Shown here: positions 54,285 through 64,000 of the stretch, piece by piece
How the letters are laid out: every line of letters starts with the position of its first letter
Numbering within the stretch: the first letter of the stretch is position 1
Assembly: GCA_023627715.1 (NCBI GenBank)
Contig: JAMAHW010000006.1
Coordinates: 434,001-498,000, forward strand
Length of the DNA: 64,000 nt
Direction: 5' to 3'
From: Periconia sp. R9002
Taxonomy: Eukaryota > Ascomycota > Dothideomycetes > Pleosporales > Periconiaceae
Made by a program: the position numbers and the translations under genes
Notes under the pieces: generated by a model
What the model saw: only the letters and a program-made list of their open reading frames with translations
What the model was told of the DNA's origin: nothing
Database searches by the model: none

Positions 54285-55310
54285 TCAGATGGGATGACGA
54301 CTACGCTTCACAGGCGTCATGGACTCGGCATCATCGCCCGTGCCAACCGTCTCCGAAAGCTTACGTTTCGGATTGATGCCGCCGTAAACCTCGGTCAGAG
54401 TCTGCGAATTGGTCCTGAAATTCGACGCTGGATTGTCGCGGTAGGTTGGGCCGAGGGCTGGGCGGCCTGTGAGAGGGAGTGGTTTGATGCCTTGTGCGAG
54501 GGAGGAGCTTGGGAGGGGCCGCTTGGGTGTCTGCCACTGCATGTGCTTGGAATGATCTAGGTTCGAGCGGCGGGGGTAGAGGCCCTCGTCAGGACCACCT
54601 CCGGGGGTATCGTTGAGGGTGGGGAACTCGATGTCATCTCCCATAGAGGAGGGCTCGGCGGCGTTGGTGTTCAGGGGGCTGTTGGATCGGGAGTTGATGA
54701 GGCGCTGGACGGATTTGCCTACTTTCACGGGTCTGCGGCGGCCGGTTGTAGAAGAAGGGGTGGTGGTATCAATACCGGCATCCTCATCGGTTTGATTGGC
54801 TAGTTCCTCAGCCTTCTTCTCGAACTTTGATTTGTAACTCGACTTTCGAACGGGTTTGTAGGGGGTAACTTCAAGGTCTCCCACAAACTCGAACGTCTTG
54901 CCCTTGCCTCGCATAGGCGCCTTGTGGTAGATTCGCTTTTCCTCGTCTTCCCAGGCTGGACGTCCACGGTTCATGCGGCCTGATTTGATGATGCCGTTGT
55001 GGTTGAAGTCGAATGGCCAGTATTCCTTGAGTTCGTGCGGCTTGTAGGCTTTGGAGGCGTAGATTGTATAGCATGCTTTGTCGTCGAGGTAGACGTAGCG
55101 CGGCGGGGCATCTGGGCCTTCGCGGTCGATGGGGAGCTTGATATCTTCCATGTAGAGTTTCCAGGTTGGGTGGCCTCTTAAGGTGTTCATGGAGCGCTCA
55201 AGCAGGTGAGCAGCTGCTTCGCCCTCGCCGTCTTTGGGCTGCCAGACGAGACGCATGCGCTTCCCATCGGAGACTTGCCTAGGTTCATCACGGCGCCTGT
55301 GGTCTGTCAT
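54285..55310 (-). CDS. Conserved-looking hypothetical protein, 341 aa
   Basis: Not recognised. A single exon codes 341 aa. The N-terminal half (about residues 1-150) looks folded: KRMRLVWQPKDGEGEAAAHLLERSMNTL, then an aromatic-rich segment (TWKLYMEDIKLPID, RYVYLDDKACYTIYASKAYKP, YWPFDFNHNGIIKSGR). A basic region with KSSYKSKFEKKAEELANQ follows. The C-terminal half is disordered, rich in S, P, T and G, with GRRRPVKVGKSVQRLINSRS and a terminal KRKLSET...PVKRSRHPI resembling a bipartite nuclear signal. The shape (short folded domain, basic tail) suggests a nuclear protein; this is inference. It reads continuously with consistent third-position bias, so I regard it as a real gene. Confidence 0.7.
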   Translation of the reverse strand: MTDHRRRDEPRQVSDGKRMRLVWQPKDGEGEAAAHLLERSMNTLRGHPTWKLYMEDIKLPIDREGPDAPPRYVYLDDKACYTIYASKAYKPHELKEYWPFDFNHNGIIKSGRMNRGRPAWEDEEKRIYHKAPMRGKGKTFEFVGDLEVTPYKPVRKSSYKSKFEKKAEELANQTDEDAGIDTTTPSSTTGRRRPVKVGKSVQRLINSRSNSPLNTNAAEPSSMGDDIEFPTLNDTPGGGPDEGLYPRRSNLDHSKHMQWQTPKRPLPSSSLAQGIKPLPLTGRPALGPTYRDNPASNFRTNSQTLTEVYGGINPKRKLSETVGTGDDAESMTPVKRSRHPI

Positions 55311-56226
55311 TGTATTTGCTTGTGGGCGGGGGCCGAGTACAATTAGTTGTGTCGAATGAGGTTGGTTGATGAGGGAGGAGAAGGGGGGAGGAAGAGTGGG
55401 CGGGGTTGAGTCGAGTTATATTGGGAGATTTTGAGTAAGTGAAAGAAGTGCGAGTGACTCGAGTAGGAAGTATCGCAAACAGAGCCTTGACATACCAACC
55501 GGAGACCGCGGAGGTACGTTTGAAGTGAGAGAGAAAACATTGAATGCCTAGAAGGAAATGATGCGAGTTTTGGAAGTAGGCTCTTGAGTACTCAATCGCA
55601 CGATATGCAATAGTTCTATATTAAAGATAGGCCAAAATATGTATTTGCTACGTGGGTTGGATATTTTCATGACGCAGTGTTGTTATTGACTTGTGTATCA
55701 ATTGATGTCGCGAAGAGCAGGAGTAGATGCTGTAAATTACGAGTTTTAGCTTATCTTAGAACAGGGGACTGGCCGCATTTTCCATTTCAAAATACTGCTG
55801 AATAGTCTGTTAAGCTGTTGGCGCTTTATTAAGATTTGATTCGTGTTAACGCGTGCAGTTGATCCTAAGGTGCCATCAATGTGTATGTGACCATTCGTTC
55901 CATTCGAAAACACTCGGTACTGGTATATTTAGAGATTCGGTTAGAGACAGGGAGTATCTCATGGATGGAATTGTAGTTTTCTGAGCCTAAAGTAATGGCC
56001 ACATTGGTACATGTTGAAGATCAAGATGGTGTTCACACAGATTCCGCTTGTCGTCAATGACTGGGATGGGCCAATCACAAGCGTCGAATGCTGATTACAC
56101 ATCTAACGCCGAAGCCATCATCGCCGACTTCAAGCCGCCACAACTACTACGACAACCCACTTCTACGCCCGCACGCGCGCCCCTAGAGCATCAATTGCAC
56201 GGTTGCAACAAATTTTCGTGCCCAAG
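55311..56226. other. Divergent interval, orphan gene / NUO51
   Basis: The 916 bp with both promoters include AT-rich DNA at 55600-56000. No further gene is seen. Confidence 0.5.
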
Positions 56227-57849
56227 ATGCTCGCCCGCCACGCTCCCGCCTCTCAGACGCTGAGCGCCGCCGCCCACCGAGCTCTGCCGGCAGCTTCTGC
56301 AGCCTCTCGTCTCTCCATCACCGCCACCACCCCTTCCCGCCAGCAGAAGAGAAATTTGGCCACTGTGCAGGACGCGCCAAAAAGGACATACGGAGGACTC
56401 AGGGATCAGGACAGAATCTTTCAGAATCTGTACGGACACCATGGCGCTGATCTGAAGAGTGCCATGAAGTACGGGGACTGGCACAAGACAAAGGAGATCA
56501 TTCTCAAGGGCCACGAATGGGTGTGTGCATCTCTGGAGATTGGTACAGGAGTTTCTCTGACTGGCAATAGATCATCTCTGAAATCAAGGCATCTGGTCTA
56601 CGAGGCCGAGGTGGTGCTGGTTTCCCCTCTGGTTTGAAATGGGTACGTAGGATGTCTAGCCGTTTTGATACGCGATATTAATCCTGTGCAGTCTTTCATG
56701 AATACCAAAGACTGGGACAAGGACGATAAGCCCCGCTATCTGGTTGTCAATGCCGATGAGGGTGAGCCCGGAACCTGCAAGGATCGCGAGATTATGCGCA
56801 AGGACCCCCACAAGCTCATTGAGGGCTGCCTCGTCGCTGGCCGTGCTATGAATGCTACTGCTGCCTACATTTACATTCGTGGAGAATTCTACCACGAGGC
56901 TACGGTTTTGGAGCGCGCTATCCAAGAGGCATACCAGGCCGGTTTGATTGGCAAGAACGCTTGCGGTTCTGGTTACGATTTCGACGTCTTTGTCCACCGT
57001 GGAATGGGCGCATACGTCTGTGGTGAAGAGACTTCGCTCATCGAGTCTTTGGAAGGAAAGCCCGGAAAGCCTCGTCTCAAGCCTCCTTTCCCCGCTGCTG
57101 TTGGTCTTTTTGGATGCCCTTCCACCGTCGCCAATGTTGAAACTGTTGCCGTTGCACCCACCATCTGCCGAAGGGGAGGAAGCTGGTTTGCTAGCTTCGG
57201 TCGTGAGAGGAACCAAGGCACCAAGCTTTATGCCATTTCTGGACACGTCAACCACCCTTGCACTGTTGAAGAGGAGATGTCAATTCCTCTCCGCGAACTG
57301 ATTGACAAGCACTGCGGCGGTGTCATTGGTGGCTGGGACAACCTCAAGGCCGTCATTCCTGGAGGCTCTTCGACTCCTATCCTGCCCAAACATATCTGCG
57401 ACGATCAACTGATGGACTTTGATGCCCTGAAGGACTCCCAATCTGGGTTCGGAACTGCCGCTGTCATTGTGATGGACAAATCGACTGACGTTGTCCGTGC
57501 TATCACTCGTCTCGCCAAATTTTACCACCACGAGTCTTGCGGTCAATGCACGCCCTGCCGAGAAGGTTCGAAGTGGACGCACCAGATTATGGATCGGTTC
57601 GCCAAGGGCCAGGGTCGCATGCGCGAGATTGACATGTTGCAAGAATTGACCAAGCAGGTTGAGGGTCACACCATTTGCGCTCTGGGTGAGGCTTTCGCCT
57701 GGCCGCTACAGGGTTTGATCAGGCATTTCAGGCCCGAGTTGGAGCAGAGGATGAAAGATTACGGAATCAAGCACGGCGGAGAGGCATTAGCAGGTGGTTG
57801 GGATCACGACGCCAGCAAGAAGGGTCTTTTGGTTTCACCAGGACAGTAA
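56227..57849 (+). CDS. nuo51: NADH:ubiquinone oxidoreductase 51-kDa subunit (NDUFV1)
   Basis: Flavoprotein of the mitochondrial complex I N-module, which binds NADH, FMN and the N3 4Fe-4S cluster. Exons are 56227-56520, 56571-56642 and 56692-57849 (507 aa). The start at [10 protein letters not shown] begins a basic, alanine/serine-rich mitochondrial presequence of about 45 residues; the upstream in-frame MQQIFVPK adds eight and is less presequence-like. Exon 2 (72 nt) codes exactly the NADH/FMN glycine loop [31 protein letters not shown] and [17 protein letters not shown] follow. The N3 cluster cysteines are C405, C408, C411 ([12 protein letters not shown]) and C451 (TICALGEAF). Full length and intact. 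Confidence 0.95.
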
Positions 57850-58096
57850 ACGTAAAGGGAGTGGAAGGAAGAAGATCGATCCTTGTACAATGAGTGTTTC
57901 CTTTTGTTTGAGCATGGTCTTCTTTTTCAGTCTCAGTCACTGAAGTGTGCATATAGTTGTCAGTGCAATTTACTTATTACAGGTTGAACGTTCAAAACTG
58001 CAACTGAGGGTGATATTGGTATCTCATTCGCCCAACTCCATGATTTTTGTATCAAAACGCCCACAAACTCAAACAACTAGGAAATAGCAAGACGCA

Positions 58097-58834
58097 TCAG
58101 CCCATGCAGATGTCAATGAACTCCTGCCTGCTGATTGCATTGTCTCCATCCATGTCGAACTCCTCGATCATGGCAACAAGCTCCTCCTGCTGCAGGCCCT
58201 CACCCAACTCCCTGGCCACTCTTTCGAGGTCCTGCAGTGTAATCCTACCCTTGCCGCCCTCGTCAAACAAATCAAAAGCCCGATTCACCTCCTCCACCGG
58301 ATCACGAGAACTTATCCTCTGCGCCATCAAAGTCTGGAATGTCTGGAAAGACAGCAGCAACCTCGGTGAACTCTGATACTGCGCTCCACTACCACCAGCA
58401 GGCGCCTTTCCTTTTCCCTGTTGCGTCGCTTGCGTCTGCACCCCATGTGTCTGCAGAATTCCCAGAATCTCTTGTTTGGGAAGATCAAATCCCAGCGCCT
58501 TCATTGCGACCTTCAACTCGTGATAATCGATATATCCATCCTTGTCCAGATCGAACAAATTAAACGCTTCCGTGATTTCTTCGCGCTGTTCCTCCGAGAG
58601 CTCCGCTAGACTATTTTGCCCCGCCGCATCCATCCTTTCGCGCTCTTCACGTGCTTTTCGCTCGCGGTCTAGGCGTTCCGACTCGAGGCGCTGTGCGTTT
58701 TTGGTGGTGGTATGTGGAAATGAGGTTGCGGGGGGTGCGAATGTGGATTGTTGGTGATGCGGCGCGTTTGTGGTAGCTGCGCGCCCGAGGCCGTAGCGCG
58801 AATTTAGGGCTGGGTTATTGGAGGATGTTGCCAT
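58097..58834 (-). CDS. CDC31: Centrin (Cdc31)
   Basis: EF-hand calcium-binding protein of the spindle pole body half-bridge; it also works in mRNA export with TREX-2. A single exon codes 245 aa, longer than yeast Cdc31 (161 aa). The N-terminal 75 residues are low complexity followed by a charged helix ([20 protein letters not shown]). EF-hand 1 is [12 protein letters not shown] with all ligands, and EF-hand 4 is [12 protein letters not shown], also canonical. EF-hand 3 ([12 protein letters not shown]) has two glycines but keeps the ends. EF-hand 2 is interrupted by a Q/G-rich insertion (about residues 130-155), leaving [12 protein letters not shown] after it. So two confident calcium sites remain. 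Calmodulin is excluded by the [13 protein letters not shown] segment. Confidence 0.88.
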   Translation of the reverse strand: MATSSNNPALNSRYGLGRAATTNAPHHQQSTFAPPATSFPHTTTKNAQRLESERLDRERKAREERERMDAAGQNSLAELSEEQREEITEAFNLFDLDKDGYIDYHELKVAMKALGFDLPKQEILGILQTHGVQTQATQQGKGKAPAGGSGAQYQSSPRLLLSFQTFQTLMAQRISSRDPVEEVNRAFDLFDEGGKGRITLQDLERVARELGEGLQQEELVAMIEEFDMDGDNAISRQEFIDICMG

Positions 58835-59878
58835 CTATTCTGTGTCTTTGGCCTCGTGGTTCTCTCTGTTGGGTTGAGGATTTGTATTCTGGATGAATGA
58901 TGGTTCGTATTGAATTGTGAGGTGGATGTTCGCGCGGAGAGTTTGCAAGATATGGTATGAAGTATAAAATTGACGCGGAAACGAGTTGAAAGGCTGCTTT
59001 TGCCGTGTGTTGACAACTTATAGGTTTGTTGTCTTTGTTTGTAGAGTTGAGATATGCTGCAAGGACCGCGGCAACGCGTTCTCATTAGCGCGAACTCGTT
59101 GCCGCGCTAGGCTAGTTTCGGTGGTGGGATGTATCTTATGGAACTTTTTTTTGACGCCTTATTTATTACGACATACGTCCAATGTAACGGGGAGAAGAAA
59201 TCATGATGACACCATTCAGTTCATTCGAAGCTGATATTTAGCTTGCTGCAGCTGGCTGTGCGTGCGTCCAAGTCTCACCACGTCCTACAGTAGAGTATGC
59301 CTCACAGTGGCTCAGAGGCCTCATTCATCAGGCAGCAGTAGGTAACAGTAGGAAACCACAAGCCAGCAACCGAAGAGAGAGTAGGCACCTAGGAGACGTC
59401 TGCTACTATTGGCCAATCGTTCACTCACTTTATCTCTTTCACCTGTTGTTGGCATAATTTGGCGCTATTGCTGCGTGAAGTCGTACCACGTGATGACGGT
59501 CCGTGCGCTCGTCCACTCCCACTAGCAAGCCCTCGCCTCCTCTGCTTGGTCCCTACTACACCTCTCTGCGCTGAGCCCTCTTTCCATGACGGACGCTCCC
59601 TCTATTTAATCAGCTCGCGGAGCGCTCACTCTTTGGCCTGCGTCTGATTTCCCATTTCCTACGCTGCAGCTTCCTGCTGCATCTTCTCCCTGTGCTTGGC
59701 GCGTCAAATCTCGCAAACAGCACTCGCGCTGTAGCTGCAACCTCACCCTAACGCTCATCCTGTCCGCAGTGCCCGAGCAGCACACCCATCGACCCACGAC
59801 GCGACGGCCTCCGCTCGCACGCGCTGCCATTCTTATCTCTGAATAGCTTAACACGCGCTTCGATTCGGTGGGCCAAAT
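58835..59878. other. Divergent interval, CDC31 / NUP145
   Basis: The 1044 bp contain both promoters; the right half (59480-59870) is strongly pyrimidine-rich on the plus strand and likely forms the NUP145 leader. No RNA gene is recognised. Confidence 0.5.
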
Positions 59879-62800
59879 ATGTCGTTCGCATTTGGCAACT
59901 CTGGGGGCTTCGGCTCCAACAACAACAACCAGTCGACCGGCTTTGGCGGCTTTGGTTCCAATAACAACAATAACAACACAGGTAAGTGCCAGTATTTTCT
60001 TCTACACGCATGCGGGGATCATGCCTTTTCGCAGCGCGCCTTGGATACTGAGTGCCGCGCCGTTACGGTTCATGTCTAACTCGCCCTCCGCGTTTTCAGG
60101 CTTTGGCTCCAACAATACAGGCAGCATCTTCGGTCAATCGAACAATGGCGGCAGCGCTTTTGGAAGTAACAATAATTCCGGGTTCGGAGGAGGTACGTCG
60201 ACTTTTTGCGCATCGCGTTCGTTTCTGTCAACTCCCGATTCTGTCGTTTGACTTCCTCGCCTGCTCCCAGTCGTTCGAGGACTGTAATTCCCGATGACGA
60301 TGACGGCTCCGTTGGCGAGCCAGTTCGCCTTGATTTATCGCGTTATTTTTACCTGCTATATGGATTGACCCACTGACGATCACCCCCCAGGCGGCTTCGG
60401 CACGAATAACAACACTACCACCAGCTTCGGCTCAAAACCATTTGGCTCAACTGGAACTAGCATGTTCGGTGGTGGTGGTGGTGGGTCCACGTCAACCTTT
60501 GGCGGATTTGGAACCTCGAACAACAACAACACTACGTCCACTTTTGGTGGAGGCAATACCTCTGGCGGTCTCTTTGGCCAATCCAAACCTGCATTTGGCA
60601 GCTCGACAAATACGGGATCGACGAGCTTGTTTGGTGGAGGCAACAACACGACCACTGGTGGTTTCGGTACCAACACATCGACTGGATTTGGAGCATCTAC
60701 CACAGGAGGCTTTGGTGCCAGCACCTCAACCCCCGTCAACACTGGTACTGGAAACGTCCCTTTCCAAGCCATTCAGGAGAAGGAACAAGGTCCTGGAACT
60801 GCACAAGTTCAGTACCAAACTATCACCTTCCAGCCTCCCTACCAGGGTTTCTCTCTGGAGGAACTAAGGACTGCGGATTACAACCAAGGTCGTCGATATG
60901 GCAACTCAAATGGACAAGCTGGTGCCTTTGGTCAGAGCACTGGCTTTGGCGGTTTTGGCGCCAACAACAATACGTCGACTGGATTTGGTACGAACAATAA
61001 CACCAGCACTGGCACTGGCCTCTTTGGTGGCAACACAACTTCGAGTTTTGGCCAAAACAACAACACCAGCACTGGGTTTGGCGCTAACAACAACACTACC
61101 GGAGGTCTGTTTGGCAGCGCAAACAAGCCTGCGACAAGTGTTTTCGGATCCACTCCAGCGAACAACACCGGTGGAGGCCTTTTCGGAACCACCAACAACA
61201 ACAATAACACCGGAGGATTCGGTTCTACCAACACCGGAGGATTTGGCGCATCAAATAGTGGAGGCCTTTTTGGAAACAACAATAACCAGAACAAGCCCGC
61301 TGGCTTTGGAGGTTTTGGTGCGACCAACACTACCACATCTACTGGATTCGGTGCGAATAACGCCACAGGAGGAACCAGTCTCTTTGGCGCTTCAACCAAC
61401 AACAATAATGCTACTGGATTCGGTGCAAACAACAACCAGGCTGCGGGTAATGGCAGCAGCCTCTTTGGCAATTCCACAGGCGGTTTTGGACAAAATCAGC
61501 AGACCCAGCAGACCGGTGCAGGTCTCTTTGGTGGTGGTGGAGGCGGCGGCTTCGGTCAGAACAATCAAAACAATCAGCAAAAGCCTGGAGGGTTGTTTGG
61601 AAATTCCGGTACAGCAACAGGAGGAGGGCTGTTTGGTAACAACAACAATCAACAGCAGCAGCAACCAGCAGCGGGCGGACTCTTTGGTCAGCAGAACAAG
61701 CCTGCGACTGGAGGTCTGTTCGGAAACTCGACGGCTCCTGCGACTGGCGGAGGGCTTTTCGGTCAGAGCACCAATACTGGTACGACTGGCGGTGGTCTTT
61801 TCGGTGGTTTGGGCCAGCAGAACAATCAGCAGAACACTGCAGGCGGTCTTTTTGGCAACACGAACAATCAGCAGAAGCCGGCCGGTGGACTCTTCGGTAA
61901 TTCCACCACCACAAACAACACTGGCACAGGCCTTTTCGGAGGTCTCGGCCAGAACAATCAAAACAACAATCAGCTCGGAGGATCTCTGTTTGGCAGCCAA
62001 AACCAAGGACAGCAAAATCAGCAGCCTGCAAACAATAGCCTGTTTGGTGCATCTGGAGGTTCCTTGCTACAAACTTCGATGAACACGAACCCTTATGGAA
62101 ACGATGCCCTTTTCAGTGGTCTTGCTACACCAGCGCAGAGCCCCGGTCCTCTCGCTACCCCGCTGTCCAGCAGTCAAAAGAACAGGAAGAGCGCCATTCT
62201 GCCACAGCACAAGCTGAACCCATCTCAATCCACTCGCCTTCTTACCCCTCAAGGTAAGCGGACTGGCGGTTACGGTTTCTCCTACTCCACATATGGCACG
62301 CCGACGAGTTCGTCATCTCAGACTAGCCCTCTCAGTGGAAGCCTTTTCAGTGGTGGCAGTCTCTCGCGTTCATTGGGAAAGAGCCTTTCTACCAGCAACC
62401 TCCGCAACAGCTTCACGCCCGACACCAGCATACTTGCTCCAGGTGCATTCTCTTCGACTAGTCGATCTTTCGGGTCTGGTAGTCTTAAGAAGTTGAACAT
62501 CAACCGATCTATCAACATGCACCCTTCCCTGTTCGAAGAACCCGCTAATCAAGAATCTACTCCCACATCCAAGCGTGTCAGCTTCGCCAATGGGGAGAAT
62601 ACTCTTACAAACGGCACTACTACCAATGGCTCTCCCAAGGCATCTAGTAGCAATGCATTGGTGCTCCACGATGACGAGCCTGCCCCTGCCCCTACTACGA
62701 ATGGTGTCAATGGTGTAAATGGCGAGAACACCCCTCCTCGTCCAGAGATGCAGCAGGTGAATGGAAACGATTTGGCATCCGTCCCTGAGAACGGTGCTTT

Positions 62801-64000
62801 ATCAGCTCGCTCCTCTTCTTCCCTGAACGTGCAGAACGGCAAGGTCGTCGACCCCAAGCCTGGTTCTTACTATACAGAACCTAGCATGGAGAGGCTGCAG
62901 GCCATGAGCAAAGATGAACTCAAGAGTGTCCCGAACTTCGTGGTGGGTCGTGAAAAGATTGGTAGGATTGAATTCAACATGGGTAGGCCTGTCAATCTTT
63001 CTGAGCTTCGGTTTGATAAGCTCTTCGGCGACATTGTTGTTCTGGAAACCCGCCGTGCCACCGTATACGGAGGAACTTGCACTGAGCCAAAACCCCCACT
63101 GGGCGGCCCTGGCCTGAATCATCCCTCTCGTATCATTCTTGGAAACTCTTGGCCTCGTGGCACCACACGGCCAGGCAAGAAGGACCAGAAACATATTGAG
63201 CGCCTGAAGCGTGTCGCCAACACTATCTTTGAGTCTTACCAACCCGACACTGGTGAATGGATCTTTACTGTACCTCATTTCTCTACCTATGGTTTCGACT
63301 ACGACGATGACTTCGAGGAATCCAGTCCCTTAAGTCCGGTTCCAGAGACGCCTGCGCAGCTTGGTTCCAGCCAGATGAGCGCCACTCCTGGCCACGACTC
63401 TGTCGCTAGCGCTTCTCAGTCTAGCCCGGATGATACCTTTGACTTCAAGAAGGGCATGCGCCAACGTGCCGTTGTACCGGGACAGTTTGGTAGTGAAGCT
63501 GCATACGAGGAAGAGGTGGAGGATGAGAGTGAAGGTCAGAGTGAGTCTTTTTTAGGGGAGCGCTCCGTGGGTTCGTTTGATGGTCAGCAAGATGATGCTG
63601 ATGATAGCGAATCGGATTCGACTGAAGACCAGGACATGGCAGATTCTGTGTCAAGGCCGATCCGCACCACGGAGCGATCAACTGCCAACGGAACAGATCC
63701 TTTCAAGGACTTGGCCAAACCGAAGTCGATCCTCAAGACCAGCCAGATCCTGCGACCGACAGGCACTCCTTCCAAAGGACCCCTTGTCTTTGATGATGAT
63801 TGGGCAAATACTTTGCAGCGGACGATCAGCCCTAAGAAGCAGGATCGTAGAGCTTTACGCGAGAGCCAAGGCGACGCACTACGAGAACGAGACAACAACG
63901 TGCAGGCCCGTGTTTCAGTCAACGGACGCCCTGCAAACAAAACTATGATGGATCGAATGGACTTGATGGATTCACTTTTTGGCGACACCGATAAGCGGAA
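59879..64000 (+). CDS. NUP145: Nucleoporin Nup98-Nup96 / Nup145 precursor, C-term outside window
   Basis: GLFG nucleoporin precursor that cleaves itself into an N-terminal FG part and a C-terminal scaffold part. Exons are 59879-59981, 60100-60192 and 60391 onward. Both introns split a glycine codon (phase 1), and the 93-nt exon 2 is symmetric. FG/GLFG repeats fill residues about 1-620. They are interrupted at about 206-235 by the Gle2/Rae1-binding GLEBS segment (TITFQPPYQGFSLEELRTADYN). The linker 620-870 is serine/asparagine-rich. The autoproteolytic domain ends with VPHFSTYGFDYDDDF; cleavage at F1029|S1030 (codons at 63276-63284) is expected from the family's HF|S site. The frame continues past this with acidic and SP-rich sequence to the window end without a stop, consistent with a Nup96/Nup145C part beyond. 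Confidence 0.93.
60400..62070 (+). repeat. GLFG/FG coding repeat tract
   Basis: Imperfect tandem units of GGLFG, GFG and SLFG separated by short asparagine, glutamine, threonine and glycine runs. The DNA is correspondingly rich in AACAAC, CAGCAG and GGCGG. Open frames on the opposite strand here are shadows of the repeat. Confidence 0.9.

Noticed and set aside
60380..62052. Several long minus- and plus-strand frames across the FG repeat
   Set aside because: Periodic shadows of the GLFG repeat (Pro/Val/Leu- or Arg/Ser-rich); the NUP145 frame explains the region.

Overview
The window is nuclear DNA of a filamentous ascomycete, most likely a Dothideomycete (perhaps Pleosporales; class and order are inference). 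The reasons are short GT-AG introns of about 43-145 nt with CTAAC/CTAAT-like branch sites, no operons, roughly balanced base composition, and fungus-specific families: a BYS1-domain protein, a fungal rhodopsin-domain (PTH11-type) receptor, an SSU1-type sulfite pump, a Psi-producing oxygenase and an F-box/2EXR-like protein. I see no tRNA, rRNA, CRISPR array or intact transposon. All exon borders were assigned by eye from splice signals, reading phase and family expectation.

Layout, left to right. 1-13.8 kb is housekeeping: an AT-hook chromatin protein cut by the left edge, head-to-head with a Yen1/GEN1 Holliday-junction resolvase; a small acidic protein of unknown function; a SAPS-domain Sit4/PP6 phosphatase subunit; the ESCRT-III protein Vps60; and the Hsp90 activator Aha1. 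14.4-31.8 kb is more accessory and gene-poor: a GNAT acetyltransferase, histidinol-phosphate aminotransferase, an F-box-like protein, an SSU1-like pump, a small secreted cysteine protein, a neutral amino-acid permease, an NAD(P)-dependent medium-chain dehydrogenase, a seven-helix receptor and a magnesium-dependent phosphatase, with three gene-free gaps of 1.8-2.0 kb. 33-48 kb holds a secreted GH31 alpha-glucosidase, the tRNA thiolase Ncs6, a two-domain GNAT protein, a BYS1 secreted protein, mitochondrial acetoacetyl-CoA thiolase, an Sds3/Dep1-type histone deacetylase subunit and a membrane-anchored SDR. 48-64 kb holds ribosomal protein L6, a damaged ppoC-type fatty-acid dioxygenase/P450 gene, an orphan 341-aa protein, complex I NUO51, centrin Cdc31 and the Nup98-Nup145 precursor, which is cut by the right edge.

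No metabolic cluster is apparent; neighbours belong to unrelated pathways, as is usual in fungal core chromosomes. The most notable observation is the ppoC-like gene at 49.7-53.2 kb. Its exons remain recognisable and splice in phase, yet it carries two in-frame TAG codons. One is near the N terminus and one lies exactly between the dioxygenase and P450 halves, and the P450 half also lacks the heme-ligating cysteine. Other points of interest are repeated I-x-x-L-D-L motifs in the Yen1 tail, two introns whose length is a multiple of three and which contain no stop, and an enlarged linker in Ncs6.
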